A stretch of 64,000 nucleotides of DNA from Kordiimonas sp. SCSIO 12610 (GCF_024398015.1 NZ_CP073747.1:3407001-3471000), one strand, 5' to 3'. Numbered from the stretch's first letter, positions 27,496 to 37,466 are shown. Translations and numbers: made by a program. Notes: generated by a model not told the origin, from the sequence alone.

Positions 27496-28776
27496 TTACT
27501 GCTCAGGTGTTTTATAGGTTTCGCCTTCTTTCATGACAAAGGCTACATTCTCAAGAATGCTGACATCGTCCAAAGGGTTTCCACGAACAGCGATAATATC
27601 CGCCATATATCCTTCCTCTAAAAGGCCAAGATCACCCTCTCGTCCGAGAAGCGTAGCAGAATTAATTGTCGCTGCCTGCAATGCCTGAAGCGGCGTCATG
27701 CCATACCTGACCATACGGGATAATTGCTTGGCATTATCACCATGCGGATAAATGGCAGCATCACTACCAAACACCATTTTGGCTCCAGCTTTCACAGCGC
27801 GACTAAAGCTATCTCTCTGGCGTTTTGAAACCTGGCGTTCCTTATTCAGGTTTTCTTCTGGAACACCATTTTTTTCACCAAATGTAAGCGTGTATTCAGT
27901 GTTATAAATATCCATCGACAGATAGGTACCATATTCCTTGGCAAGTTCGATTGCCTCAGCGTCCAGAAAACTTGCGTGCTCCACGGAGTCTACACCACCA
28001 ATAATGGCTGCTTTGATACCCTCGGTTCCATGAGCGTGCGCTGCAACCGTCAACCCGCGCCTGTGGGCTTCATCGACAGCCGCTTTGATTTCATCAACCG
28101 TATATTGCTGAATACCGACCTTGGTTCCCTTGGAAAACACACCGCCTGTTGCGCACAATTTAATCGCGTTAGCACCGTATTTGATGTTTTCTCTTACTTT
28201 GGCGCGAACGGCGGCAACACCATCGGCAACCCCTTCGGATTTCACCTTCAATTCCGGTGCTAGAAAGTTATTATCACAGTGTCCGCCAGTAATGCCCAAA
28301 GATGGCCCAGCAGCATAAATACGAGGGCCAACGATATCGCCGTCATTAATGCCATCACGGACACCAATCACACTATAACCAGGTGCTCCCACATTTCTGA
28401 CTGTTGTGTAACCCGCCATCAATGTTGTCTTGGCGTTCTTAACAGCAACAACAGTTTGACGCGGAAGAGAATACCCCATTTCAACAAAAAACGGGGTGGT
28501 TGCATCACCCGTTAGATGAACATGCATGTCCATCAGGCCCGGCATGATAGTATGGCCTGTTAAATCTACCTCATCCATTCCTTGAGGCTTAGGTAGGTTT
28601 TTTTGAGTGCCAATGCGAACAATTTTTCCATTACTAATAATTAAAGCAGGGCTGGAAACTATCTTACCCGTTTTAATATCAACCATTGCATCAGCCGTAA
28701 GATATTGATCAGTCGCTTCAATATGCGCGGATACCGCAAGTGCCATAATAGAGCCGATAATAGTGGTAGTTCGCAT
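27496..28776 (-). CDS. Exported amidohydrolase, imidazolonepropionase/prolidase-like
   Basis: 426 residues with a probable signal peptide (about 1-21, MRTTTIIGSIMALAVSAHIEA). Metal site: HVH in GLMDMHVHL, the likely carboxylated Lys in AIKLCATGGV, His in AAHAHG and VEHASF, and Asp in FGSDAA. This pattern is that of the binuclear amidohydrolase subgroup that includes Xaa-Pro and Xaa-Arg dipeptidases. Its M24 peptidase neighbour suggests peptide breakdown in the periplasm. First gene of the pair; AAGGAAA lies upstream. Confidence 0.85.
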   Translation of the reverse strand: MRTTTIIGSIMALAVSAHIEATDQYLTADAMVDIKTGKIVSSPALIISNGKIVRIGTQKNLPKPQGMDEVDLTGHTIMPGLMDMHVHLTGDATTPFFVEMGYSLPRQTVVAVKNAKTTLMAGYTTVRNVGAPGYSVIGVRDGINDGDIVGPRIYAAGPSLGITGGHCDNNFLAPELKVKSEGVADGVAAVRAKVRENIKYGANAIKLCATGGVFSKGTKVGIQQYTVDEIKAAVDEAHRRGLTVAAHAHGTEGIKAAIIGGVDSVEHASFLDAEAIELAKEYGTYLSMDIYNTEYTLTFGEKNGVPEENLNKERQVSKRQRDSFSRAVKAGAKMVFGSDAAIYPHGDNAKQLSRMVRYGMTPLQALQAATINSATLLGREGDLGLLEEGYMADIIAVRGNPLDDVSILENVAFVMKEGETYKTPEQ

Positions 28777-29055
28777 TTTTATGATTTCCTTACTCTTCGC
28801 TTGTTATTTGCAAAACAAGCTAGGTGTTATCAAAAGCCTTGTCCAGCGCTAGTGCCCAATCACCTCAAAAGATTTATCAGGGATCGAAACCAACACAGGT
28901 CTGATAGTTTGCAGTGATAATTACCACACAAAGCCGGGGTTTCTTCAAACCAAATAACCTGCTAGTGAGCGAATAGCCTTGCCAATTAGCAAAAATCGGC
29001 ATACGAGCCATTAGGTTTCTTTTTCTAAGTCTAACATAAAATTCAAGAGTTCCTC

Positions 29056-30429
29056 ATGTTGAAGGATAGCACCCCGCTCGCCCCCTCGTGGTTTAAAGAG
29101 CGGTTAAAACGTCATCTCAGTGAACTCGGCCGCCTAGCGCTGCCGGTCGTTTTAACGCGTGTGGGTGTTCTGGGTTTGGGAATGGTCGATACGGCCATGG
29201 TTGGTCACTATGCCACGAACCATTTGGCTTGGTTAAATCTTGCCAATCAATCGGTCGTCATGTTTGCGCTTGTTGTCGGCATTGGTTTGATGATGGGTAT
29301 TCTCATCATGACTGCAAGCGCTTTTGGTGAAGAAAACTATGAAGAGTGTGGCCAGGTATGGCGCCGAACACTTCCTTTCACGCTATTGGTCGGCCTGAGT
29401 GTTCTAATCATTTCATGGCCCGCTGAGTTTTGGTTATCGCTGCTCGGTCAAAGTGATGAGCCTGCAAAAGAAGCCGGGAAATTGATCCAAATCCTAGCCA
29501 TCGGCTTGCCTGCTAATCTTCTGTTCGTAAATTGCTCTATGTTTCTGGAAGGTATTAAACGCGCAGAAATTGGCTTTTACCTTATGTTTGCCGCTAACAT
29601 TGTGAATGTTGGTTTGAACTACATACTGATATATGGATTTGCGGGCATACCGGAAATGGGTGCAACCGGATCGGCATGGGCTTCAACTGGCGTAAGACTA
29701 TTTCTGGCTGCTGCTGCGATAGCATTTATTTGGTACGCACCAAGCATTCAGAAGTTTGGTGTTCGTAACCCAGTAAAAAGCAAATGGCGGGAATGGAAAG
29801 ACCAGCGCCATATCGGATATGCATCCGCTGTATCACTTGCCGCAGAAGTCATTGCTTTCTCAGCAATTGCAGTTTTTGCGGGATGGCTTGGAACCATTCC
29901 TCTCGCCGCGCACGGCGTTATGTATCAGGTGCTTGGCCTACCAATTATGATTGCGGTAGGCATTGGCATCGCAACAAGTGTGCGCGTGGGTATAGCTTTC
30001 TCGCGTAAAGACGCCGCAGATACCATGCTGGCAGGGTTATCAGGTTTTATTTTAAATTTAGTTGTCGTGACGGGTCTCGCTATTGTCATCCTGCTTCAAC
30101 CGGAAGCACTCATAAAGATTTTTACCTCTGACAGCGAAATAGTGACGCTGTTGATACCCATAACGTTTATTTTCACGGTTGGAATGATCTTTGATGGTTC
30201 ACAGATGGTGTCTGCTGGCATGTTAAGAGGCCTCAAGGAAACTTGGTGGCCTACTTATCTACAAACCCTGTCTTTTGTAGGGGTTATGTTACCTGCGTCT
30301 TATATCCTTGCTTTTTCATTGGATCGAGGGTTTTTAGGCTTAATGGAAGGTACCTTTATTGGGGTATTTGTTTCCTGGGTTTTACTAAGCGTTCGCTTTG
30401 TATGGCTCATGAAATCTGGCCGCATCTAA
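29056..30429 (+). CDS. MATE family efflux transporter
   Basis: A 457-residue, 12-helix exporter. The N-terminus ELGRLALPVVLTRVGVLGLGMVDTAMVGHY is the MATE signature; the second half repeats the fold (SLAAEVIAFSAIAVFAGWLG). It would expel cations or drugs using a sodium or proton gradient. Upstream are 279 bases with no recognisable gene or motif. AAGAG precedes the ATG. Confidence 0.93.
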   Translation: MLKDSTPLAPSWFKERLKRHLSELGRLALPVVLTRVGVLGLGMVDTAMVGHYATNHLAWLNLANQSVVMFALVVGIGLMMGILIMTASAFGEENYEECGQVWRRTLPFTLLVGLSVLIISWPAEFWLSLLGQSDEPAKEAGKLIQILAIGLPANLLFVNCSMFLEGIKRAEIGFYLMFAANIVNVGLNYILIYGFAGIPEMGATGSAWASTGVRLFLAAAAIAFIWYAPSIQKFGVRNPVKSKWREWKDQRHIGYASAVSLAAEVIAFSAIAVFAGWLGTIPLAAHGVMYQVLGLPIMIAVGIGIATSVRVGIAFSRKDAADTMLAGLSGFILNLVVVTGLAIVILLQPEALIKIFTSDSEIVTLLIPITFIFTVGMIFDGSQMVSAGMLRGLKETWWPTYLQTLSFVGVMLPASYILAFSLDRGFLGLMEGTFIGVFVSWVLLSVRFVWLMKSGRI

Positions 30430-30457
30430 GCACAAGAAACTTTTTCATCTGCCATAT

Positions 30458-30483
30458 CAAATAAAAACCTATCGTTTTATTTG
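30458..30483. terminator. Possible terminator after the MATE gene
   Basis: CAAATAAAA and TTTTATTTG pair over nine bases around an eight-base loop, flanked by direct copies of GCCATAT. The stem is AT-rich and weak, with a partial T-run further on. Confidence 0.4.
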
Positions 30484-30567
30484 CCATATTTTTACCATTT
30501 TAAAGCTATTTTATTGCCTGATGCGTTCCATTAATTATAATGATTGTTCAACACATTCAGGTACTTT

Positions 30568-31497
30568 ATGCGGTCGATAATTCGTAATTTTCATTTCAGC
30601 CCCTTTAGAATCTTGGCCTTAAAGCGTGCCATCTTCCTTTGGATGAATGCATTCTTTTTTACACTTGTAATTAACTTCAATGCGAATGCCCAAGGAACAG
30701 GCATCTTTGACCGTTTCTCAGACGCTCTTGAAACGGTTCAGGATGGCCTTGAGCTAATTTTACCCGATGACGTCGACATGAAAAATGATGTCCGAGTGCA
30801 AATAGGCTTGGGTAATGGATTTGTTCCGGATTATTCCGGGTCAAACAATTATCGTTACAGATTCCTGCCGATGGTGAATATTCGTTATAAAGACCTGTGG
30901 CATTTGAATAATGGTCGATTAAACATACCCCTGTATCATAAGGGCAATTTTGAAGTAGGCCCTTTGGTAAATCTTTTATTTGGCCGGCAAGAAAACCGGA
31001 ATGCCGCCCTAGCAGGACTAGGCGATATAAACACAACAATCGAAATCGGCACCTATGTTCGGTACCGCACCAAGGCAACGCTTATTGAAGCGAACTTCCG
31101 ACAAGCGCTAGGCGCAGGACAAGGGCGATCTCTACGGATAACCGCTGGCCAGGGCATATATAAAAATGGCGATTTTTCTTTGGCGCTCGCTGGTCGTGCC
31201 AGGTGGCAATCACGAGAAGCTACCCAGACCAACTACGGGATAACAGCCGAACAAGCAGAAAATTCCAGTTTTGGCCTCACTGAGTTCCAAACCACCGCTG
31301 GTTTTTCAGAAATCAATGGCAATCTTATCGGGTCTTATGAACTTACGGAACAAACCCGGTTGCTGGGGTTGCTTTCATACGGAAGGTTGCTCGGCGATGC
31401 AGCAAATTCCCCGTTAGTCTCTGGGAATAACGGGGATGGAATTGGTTCATCGAACCAGTTTATTGGTGGAATTGCAATATCATACCGCTTTCAGTAA
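30568..31497 (+). CDS. MipA/OmpV family outer-membrane protein
   Basis: About 309 residues. A leader rich in hydrophobics ends FNANAQG, then the mature part shows MipA/OmpV-like strands: VGLGNGFVPDYSGSNNYRYRFLPMVNIRY-type opening, repeated amphipathic strands, and a final aromatic Phe (ISYRFQ-end) as in outer-membrane barrels. MipA scaffolds murein enzymes in E. coli; other members are porin-like. An ATG at 30568 with AGGT upstream is preferred; an in-frame TTG at 30544 is possible, as is a later ATG giving MNAFFFTLVINFNANA, which looks like a shorter signal peptide. Confidence 0.8.
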   Translation: MRSIIRNFHFSPFRILALKRAIFLWMNAFFFTLVINFNANAQGTGIFDRFSDALETVQDGLELILPDDVDMKNDVRVQIGLGNGFVPDYSGSNNYRYRFLPMVNIRYKDLWHLNNGRLNIPLYHKGNFEVGPLVNLLFGRQENRNAALAGLGDINTTIEIGTYVRYRTKATLIEANFRQALGAGQGRSLRITAGQGIYKNGDFSLALAGRARWQSREATQTNYGITAEQAENSSFGLTEFQTTAGFSEINGNLIGSYELTEQTRLLGLLSYGRLLGDAANSPLVSGNNGDGIGSSNQFIGGIAISYRFQ

Positions 31498-31508
31498 TTA
31501 TACTGGCA

Positions 31509-32180
31509 TTAAATCCAGCTGATAATCTCATCAAGTGGCTTTTTACTTAGTTTTGGCACCTTCACTTCATCCGCTGGATAACCAGCAACGATAAGCATAA
31601 TCGGTTTTTCATTTTTGGGGCGTCCGCAAATCTCACTGAGGAAATTCATCGGCGACGGTGTGTGAGTAAGTGTCGCCAAGCCTGCATAATGGAGTGCAGA
31701 GATCAAGAAGCCACACGCAATACCGGCACTTTCATGAACATAATAGTTTGCAACACGCCCGCCCGTTTCAGGATCAATCCCATAATTTTCACGGAATACA
31801 GCGATTAACCAAGGGGCGGTTTCAAGAAAAGGTTTGTTGGCATCTGTTTCGAACACTTCGAGGTCTTTAAGCCACTCTTCACCAGCGCGTCCTCCATAAA
31901 ATTCACGCTCTTCCTCTTCTGCAGCCTCGCGTAATTTTGCCTTCACATCAGCGGAAGAAATAACAGCAAAATGCCATGGTTGCTTATTAGCACCATTGGG
32001 TGCACGGCCAGCCGCCGCGATAGCATTTTCAATAACCTCACGCGGGACCGGTTTTTCTGCAAAGTCACGAATCGTTCTGCGCGTCTTAATCATGTCAAAA
32101 AAATCTTTCGATCTTTCAATCATTTCCTCATGATCCCGGTTTACAAAACCTTCGAGCGGAACAAAATTCGATTTGGTCAT
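31509..32180 (-). CDS. Nitroreductase family protein
   Basis: A 223-residue flavoenzyme. RRTIRDFAEKPVPREVIENAIAAAGRAPNGANKQPWHF is the FMN-binding start of the family, and MLIVAGYPADE near the end is conserved. Such enzymes reduce nitro compounds, quinones or similar with NAD(P)H. A subgroup with this C-terminus is related to iodotyrosine deiodinase. GAGG lies eight bases before the ATG. It converges on the MipA gene and diverges from the beta-lactamase-like gene. Confidence 0.9.
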   Translation of the reverse strand: MTKSNFVPLEGFVNRDHEEMIERSKDFFDMIKTRRTIRDFAEKPVPREVIENAIAAAGRAPNGANKQPWHFAVISSADVKAKLREAAEEEEREFYGGRAGEEWLKDLEVFETDANKPFLETAPWLIAVFRENYGIDPETGGRVANYYVHESAGIACGFLISALHYAGLATLTHTPSPMNFLSEICGRPKNEKPIMLIVAGYPADEVKVPKLSKKPLDEIISWI

Positions 32181-32286
32181 TATGACAACCTCGGCTAAGA
32201 CTAATAGGTGGCTTTCTAAATATGATAGCGAGACAAAAACCTTGTGTAGAAATACAGTCAGTTTTCCGACCTACCCCATCATTCGA

Positions 32287-34041
32287 ATGGTCACTTTTAT
32301 ATGCCTAATTCTGTTTGTGCAAGTCGCGGCGTTCGGCCAAGCTATCCTATTACCCAAGGATGATGTTTTACCCAGACTGGAACAACTCAAGCAAACAGGC
32401 AATCTGGCATTTTATGTCAACGGGCCCTTTACATATGGGTTATCAGATACCGAAGCAGATCAATATTATGAATTAGGACGCACCAGCCAGATTATTCTTT
32501 CTGCTGTGACCTTACGCCTGATCGATCAAGGCAAATTGTCACTTGATGATCCAGCACCCGTTTTAATTCCAGATATTCTTGAAGAAATCCCGTTTCGTAA
32601 AGTTATCACGATCAAAGATTTGCTTTCAAACACAGCGGGCTTTGCGGTACCACCGTGGCATGCATACTTGGATTATTCCATCGCAGAATCACCCAATATT
32701 ATCGTTAATGATTTCAAGCCTTATATCATTCAAGTTCGCGGGGCAGCACAGATACCCCATGACGACCCTGTTGGCTGGGCTGTTTTGGCTCAGGTCCTAT
32801 CAACGGTATCAGCAAAGCCAATCAATCAGGTGGTCACGGAAGAATTTTTAACACCTCTTGGGCTAAGAAATACCGATATCGCATGGGATCAGGGCTCGGG
32901 TATATTTTCACCTGTTATTAACGTTAAAGGATCAGGAAGATTAATTGCAGAAATTGGGCGCCTATTGATTAGAAATCGTTCCCTTAATGCTCGGTACCTA
33001 TCGCCAGAAACCTATGAGTTACTAACGGATACTCCAAGCTGGAAGCTGCATCCCTTAGCGCCTAAAAGAGTATTATCGCTTGAAAAATCATATGTTAATG
33101 GGGTTCCTCAGTTAGAGACTCTTACCAGTGCTATCCAGATAGTGGCATTTCCAGATCAGGGGGCCGCATTCATCTTCGAACCCTCACCGAAAATAGATAC
33201 CGATACATTCGTTGATACTTTGGCAAAAGAGTATTTTCCTCAAGGGTCTGGCAACCCTGAAATACAATTGGCAGATAAGCTCCGTGAACCGAAATTCCTA
33301 AACGGTGTTTATGTCAAAGAACAATATCCCAACGCTTCTCTAAAATTGCGATTGCAAAATATCGAGAACTCAACAGTCAAAATAAACCGTCTTCCCAACG
33401 GGGACTTATCCCTTACAGGCGACTTTGATAATCTAGACAACAGTGTTGCTTTTGCTGAGCAAAACATCCTGTTTTTCAAAAAAGTCGCGCCCTATTATTA
33501 TGTAAATCATAAAGATCAAAATGACTCTTTGGTTTTTTCACCAGCGCGCGCAGGCGGTTATTTTCAGTATAAAAACCAAACATACAGGCATGTTGGCCTA
33601 TTGGGTGACAAAAGCCTGGTGATAGACCCAGCGATCTGGTTAATCGCTCTCCTCTTATCGGCAATCGTCTACTATCCAAAGATTGTATTTCAAAAACAGC
33701 CTCTTGCGATTCAGATTCGTCGTATGGGATTGTTTAGTTTCCTCGGCGCGGCCTTAATCGCTATCAGTATAAGCTGTGAAATATTTCTTTGGTCAGAAAT
33801 GCTATATGTCTCAGACAAACCGATATATATTTTTCTCTGGCGGTTATTGTTAAATATCGGCCTCATGGCAATCCTAACAATTCCAATGTTTACGCTTTCT
33901 ATCACCAAACGGAAATTGATCCCCTCCGGGCTTATTGGTCTTGCGATGAATATGCATATTATCTTCCTGACAGCGGCATCGCTGCTTTTGTTTTTTATTA
34001 CGATTGCATGGGGAGTAGCTGGTGAATTTTGGGCCTATTAA
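32287..34041 (+). CDS. Beta-lactamase-like (PBP4*/AmpC-fold) membrane protein with lost catalytic motifs
   Basis: About 584 residues: a leader (MVTFICLILFVQVAAFGQA), a serine-hydrolase-fold domain, a middle beta-rich part and four C-terminal transmembrane helices. Helix and sheet landmarks fit the class C beta-lactamase family (RLIDQGKLSLDDPAPVLIP; TIKDLLSNTAGF; FLTPLGLRNTDI). The SxxK site reads Arg65-Thr-Ser-Gln68, the YxN site reads Asp159-Asp-Pro161, and no HxG or KTG motif is seen, so it is probably inactive. I prefer the ATG at 32287, which leaves 106 bases for promoters; ATG 32182 would touch the divergent start. Confidence 0.7.
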   Translation: MVTFICLILFVQVAAFGQAILLPKDDVLPRLEQLKQTGNLAFYVNGPFTYGLSDTEADQYYELGRTSQIILSAVTLRLIDQGKLSLDDPAPVLIPDILEEIPFRKVITIKDLLSNTAGFAVPPWHAYLDYSIAESPNIIVNDFKPYIIQVRGAAQIPHDDPVGWAVLAQVLSTVSAKPINQVVTEEFLTPLGLRNTDIAWDQGSGIFSPVINVKGSGRLIAEIGRLLIRNRSLNARYLSPETYELLTDTPSWKLHPLAPKRVLSLEKSYVNGVPQLETLTSAIQIVAFPDQGAAFIFEPSPKIDTDTFVDTLAKEYFPQGSGNPEIQLADKLREPKFLNGVYVKEQYPNASLKLRLQNIENSTVKINRLPNGDLSLTGDFDNLDNSVAFAEQNILFFKKVAPYYYVNHKDQNDSLVFSPARAGGYFQYKNQTYRHVGLLGDKSLVIDPAIWLIALLLSAIVYYPKIVFQKQPLAIQIRRMGLFSFLGAALIAISISCEIFLWSEMLYVSDKPIYIFLWRLLLNIGLMAILTIPMFTLSITKRKLIPSGLIGLAMNMHIIFLTAASLLLFFITIAWGVAGEFWAY

Positions 34042-34097
34042 TTCTTCCGGCTTTCATGTAACACCAATAGAACATATAAAGAACACTGAGAAGCTAT

Positions 34098-34733
34098 ATG
34101 GGTGACAAAAATTTTCAACTCGACAAACCAGCAATTCAAAATGCTTTAACCACGCTTGCAAAAACTGACGGCCATGTCAAAGCGGCGATCGACCTTGTTG
34201 GATATCCTGATGAGCGCAAACGGCCGCATGGGTTTGCAACCCTCCTTCGGGTTATCGTTGGGCAGCAACTATCAGTTAAAGCAGCGGCATCGATTGCCGA
34301 ACATGTCGAAGCGCTGATGGATAATAAACCCAAACCCGAATTACTAATGACTTTTGATGACGAAACCTTAAGGGGTGCCGGATTATCCCGCCAAAAAATT
34401 GGATATGTTCGCAGCCTATGCGAAGCTGTGACAAACGGACCACTTGATATTATGGCCTTGCCTGATATGTCAGATGAGGAAGCAATGAAGGCCATTACAT
34501 CTGTGAAAGGATTAGGCCGCTGGAGCGCAGAAATGTATATGATGTTCTCTTTAGGGAGAACCGATGTATGGCCAGTTGGTGATTTGGCAGTCCGCGCAGG
34601 CATCGGGCGCATCATAGAATTGACCGAACGCCCTAATGAGAAAGAACTTGATGTAATTGGAGAGCGCTGGCGACCTTACAGAAGTTCTATGGCATTGCTT
34701 GCATGGCACTATTATTCAAATGCACCGATGTAA
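34098..34733 (+). CDS. DNA-3-methyladenine glycosylase II family protein (AlkA-like)
   Basis: A 211-residue HhH-GPD base-excision glycosylase. The helix-hairpin-helix is VKGLGRWSAEMYMMFSLGR, followed by the catalytic Asp in DVWPVGDLAVR. VIVGQQLSVKAAASI is the usual N-terminal block. It removes alkylated bases; lacking the N-terminal TBP-like domain of E. coli AlkA, it matches the short form common in alphaproteobacteria. Two further alkylation repair-type genes (13534, 57693) lie in the window. Confidence 0.9.
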   Translation: MGDKNFQLDKPAIQNALTTLAKTDGHVKAAIDLVGYPDERKRPHGFATLLRVIVGQQLSVKAAASIAEHVEALMDNKPKPELLMTFDDETLRGAGLSRQKIGYVRSLCEAVTNGPLDIMALPDMSDEEAMKAITSVKGLGRWSAEMYMMFSLGRTDVWPVGDLAVRAGIGRIIELTERPNEKELDVIGERWRPYRSSMALLAWHYYSNAPM

Positions 34734-34771
34734 ATAAATAGCAATATGTATCAAAAAAGGTAACAACACCC

Positions 34772-35218
34772 ATGGCTGAGTTTAAAAAACTGGACGAAAA
34801 CTTCACCGTCTCCACCCAAATGACCAAAGCTGATTTTGCGGAAGCTGCGCAAATGGGGGTTAAAACCATTATATGTAACCGCGTTGAAGGTGAAGAAGCA
34901 GGACAACCCTTAAATATAACCATGATGTCCAACGCCGCTGAGCATGATATGGACTTTGCCGCTCTTCCTGTTGGCGGCACTTTTCCAATAGAGGAAGCCG
35001 GTGAGTTGGCAAAACTGTTACGCGAAACATCTGACCCAATTCATGGATATTGCAAATCAGGCACACGTTCCGCCATGTTATGGGGGCTTGCGGTTGCCCT
35101 TAATCGCTCAAAAACACCCAACGAAATTATGGCAATTACAAGTGCAGCTGGTTTCGACCTATCGAATATCGAACCAGCATTTCATCAGTTCTACGAGTCA
35201 GCACAGCGCAAGCAATAA
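34772..35218 (+). CDS. TIGR01244/DUF442 family phosphatase-like protein
   Basis: 148 residues. This family (also called beta-lactamase hydrolase-like protein domain) resembles dual-specificity phosphatases. The loop GYCKSGTRSAMLW holds the likely catalytic Cys and Arg, with four residues between them as in this family. TIICNRVEGEE and GGTFPIEE are other conserved parts. Partners include sulfide oxidation genes in some genomes, not here. AAAGGTAAC precedes the ATG. Confidence 0.85.
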   Translation: MAEFKKLDENFTVSTQMTKADFAEAAQMGVKTIICNRVEGEEAGQPLNITMMSNAAEHDMDFAALPVGGTFPIEEAGELAKLLRETSDPIHGYCKSGTRSAMLWGLAVALNRSKTPNEIMAITSAAGFDLSNIEPAFHQFYESAQRKQ

Positions 35219-35243
35219 AAACAACCAAACGTTCGGTTATATA

Positions 35244-37352
35244 TCAATCCGTTTTATCAAATGCCATCAGGAGGAATGTATATTCCTCCGCAACTTCGTG
35301 AATGCGCTCAAAACGGCCTGATTTCCCGCCATGGCCTGCTTCCATGTTTATTTTCATAACTAGAAGATTGTCATCCGATTTTACAGCACGCATTTTTGCT
35401 GTCCATTTTGCGGGTTCCCAATAAGTCACGCGTGGGTCATTAATCCCACCGGTAACCATCATTGGTGGATACTCTTTTGCTACAATATTAGTGTATGGAC
35501 AATATGACCGTATATGATCATATGCAGCCTCACTTTCAATCGGATTTCCCCACTCGGGCCACTCGATTGGCGTGAGCGGAAGATCTTTATCAAGCATAGT
35601 ATTCAGAACATCAACAAAAGGGACATGCAGAACAGCAGCCTTAAAAAGCTCTGGTGCCTGATTTAGAACGGCCCCCATCAACTCACCACCTGCACTACCA
35701 CCGGAAATACTGATACCCCCTTTTTCAGCATATCCAGATTCCGTTAGATAGCGTGCAACGTCAACAAAGTCGTTGAATGTATTTTCACGGCGATCCAGTT
35801 TACCAGCTTGATACCAAGTGTACCCCAATTCATCGCCGCCACGAATATGTGCAATAGCGTAAGCAAATTCACGGTCCAGCAAACTTAATCTGGTACTTGA
35901 GAATGAGGGCGACATGCCAAGACCGTATGCCCCGTATCCATAAAGATGGAGCGGCGCACCAGAATTTTTCTTCCAATCCTTGTGATAAACAACACTAACC
36001 GGAACCTTAACACCGTCACGCGCTTCCACCATCAGTCGCTCGGTTTGATACAAACTTTTATCATATCCTGATGGTATTTCCTGTTCTTTACGAATAACAA
36101 GCTCACGTGCCGCCAGATCAAAATCAAAAACTGTTGGCGGTGTTATCATGCTGGAATACCCAAACCGTAAATGGGTTTGAGAATATTCGGGGTTATTTCC
36201 GATGGATGCCTCATAAGCGGCTTCTGGCATATCAATATGAAATGCCTCACCGTCTTTGGGCTGAATTAAGATTTGATCTAGGCCATCAATACGTTCTTGG
36301 ACGACCCTAAAGGTTTCAAACAATTGGAACCCACGGATATAGCGATTTGCAGAGCCTTCATGAACACAGGTCCAGTTCTTCGCATCTTCCCCTAACTTCG
36401 CCTGATACAAAGAGAAATTCACCTGATCTTTGTTAGAGCGCACAATAAATCCGTCAATACCATGATCCAGATAGTAATCATGATCGGTTTGACGGCCCAC
36501 AAAAACTTGTGTCTTTAATCCCGTATCATGAAGCGATAAAACATGGCTTTCCGCCGTTACATGGTCAGCAGATCGAATAACCAGATACTGCTTGGAACTT
36601 GTTTCAGATATATGGACAAAGAAGCTTGTATCTTGTTCTTCATAGACATCGGATGTCATACCGCCCAATTTATGATGAAGTACAAGATAGGGCCGCCATT
36701 CTTCAGACACCTTAACACAGAAAAAGCTTTTACTATTCTGCGACCAAACAATTTCCCCGGAACTTTCAGGTATCTGATCGTTTAATGTTTCACCTGTGGT
36801 TAGATTACGAACAAAGATTGTAAATCGCTCTGAACCATTTGTGTCGGCGCTAAATGCCATCAAATGCCCATCAGGACTAATCGCCATATCCCCAAGCTTG
36901 AAAAAGTCTTTGTCTGCCGCTTCTGAAGCCTCATCGAGTATAACATCCCAATCACCGCCCGGAAATTCCCCGCCAAATGCATCGATCGTTCGCGGGCGCC
37001 GATACCATGTTCGATACTGCGCCCCCTTCTTAAAAGCCCAGCGATATTCATAATCACCGTCCTGCCAGGGAACACCGTCCTCATCTTCCTTGATCCGGCC
37101 CTTCACCTCTTCAAACAACTGACTGGTCAGGCCTGATTTCTCACTCATTACGGAAGTGTAATATTTATTTTCTTCGCGAAGGTAAGACAGTATTTCTTCG
37201 TCTGTAACATTTGGATACCCTTGGTCCTTGAGCCAGAAATAATCATCTTCATGGGTTTTACCATGATGGGTCTGTGTGTACGGGTTACGCTTTGCGATAG
37301 GTGCTGCAATATTTGTGGGTGCTGTCAGGCGAAATGCATTGGTATTAGACAT
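35244..37352 (-). CDS. S9 family serine peptidase, oligopeptidase B type
   Basis: 702 residues: an N-terminal beta-propeller (about 70-410) and a C-terminal alpha/beta hydrolase. The nucleophile Ser is in ISGGSAGGELMGAV, the Asp near GGINDPRV and the His in MEAGHGGKSGRFE. The opening HGKTHEDDYFWLKDQ and the PLTPIEWPEWGNP block are characteristic of oligopeptidase B (PtrB), which cuts short peptides after basic residues. No signal peptide, so it is cytosolic. Faces the divergent aminopeptidase P gene. Confidence 0.92.
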   Translation of the reverse strand: MSNTNAFRLTAPTNIAAPIAKRNPYTQTHHGKTHEDDYFWLKDQGYPNVTDEEILSYLREENKYYTSVMSEKSGLTSQLFEEVKGRIKEDEDGVPWQDGDYEYRWAFKKGAQYRTWYRRPRTIDAFGGEFPGGDWDVILDEASEAADKDFFKLGDMAISPDGHLMAFSADTNGSERFTIFVRNLTTGETLNDQIPESSGEIVWSQNSKSFFCVKVSEEWRPYLVLHHKLGGMTSDVYEEQDTSFFVHISETSSKQYLVIRSADHVTAESHVLSLHDTGLKTQVFVGRQTDHDYYLDHGIDGFIVRSNKDQVNFSLYQAKLGEDAKNWTCVHEGSANRYIRGFQLFETFRVVQERIDGLDQILIQPKDGEAFHIDMPEAAYEASIGNNPEYSQTHLRFGYSSMITPPTVFDFDLAARELVIRKEQEIPSGYDKSLYQTERLMVEARDGVKVPVSVVYHKDWKKNSGAPLHLYGYGAYGLGMSPSFSSTRLSLLDREFAYAIAHIRGGDELGYTWYQAGKLDRRENTFNDFVDVARYLTESGYAEKGGISISGGSAGGELMGAVLNQAPELFKAAVLHVPFVDVLNTMLDKDLPLTPIEWPEWGNPIESEAAYDHIRSYCPYTNIVAKEYPPMMVTGGINDPRVTYWEPAKWTAKMRAVKSDDNLLVMKINMEAGHGGKSGRFERIHEVAEEYTFLLMAFDKTD

Positions 37353-37466
37353 TAAAGGATATCCATTTAAACAAGTATATAGATGAGGAATAACGCGCTA
37401 AAACCATTGCTGTAAAGTCGAAACCATCTATAAACAATCTGAAAAGCATTTTCCAAGGACCAAACT

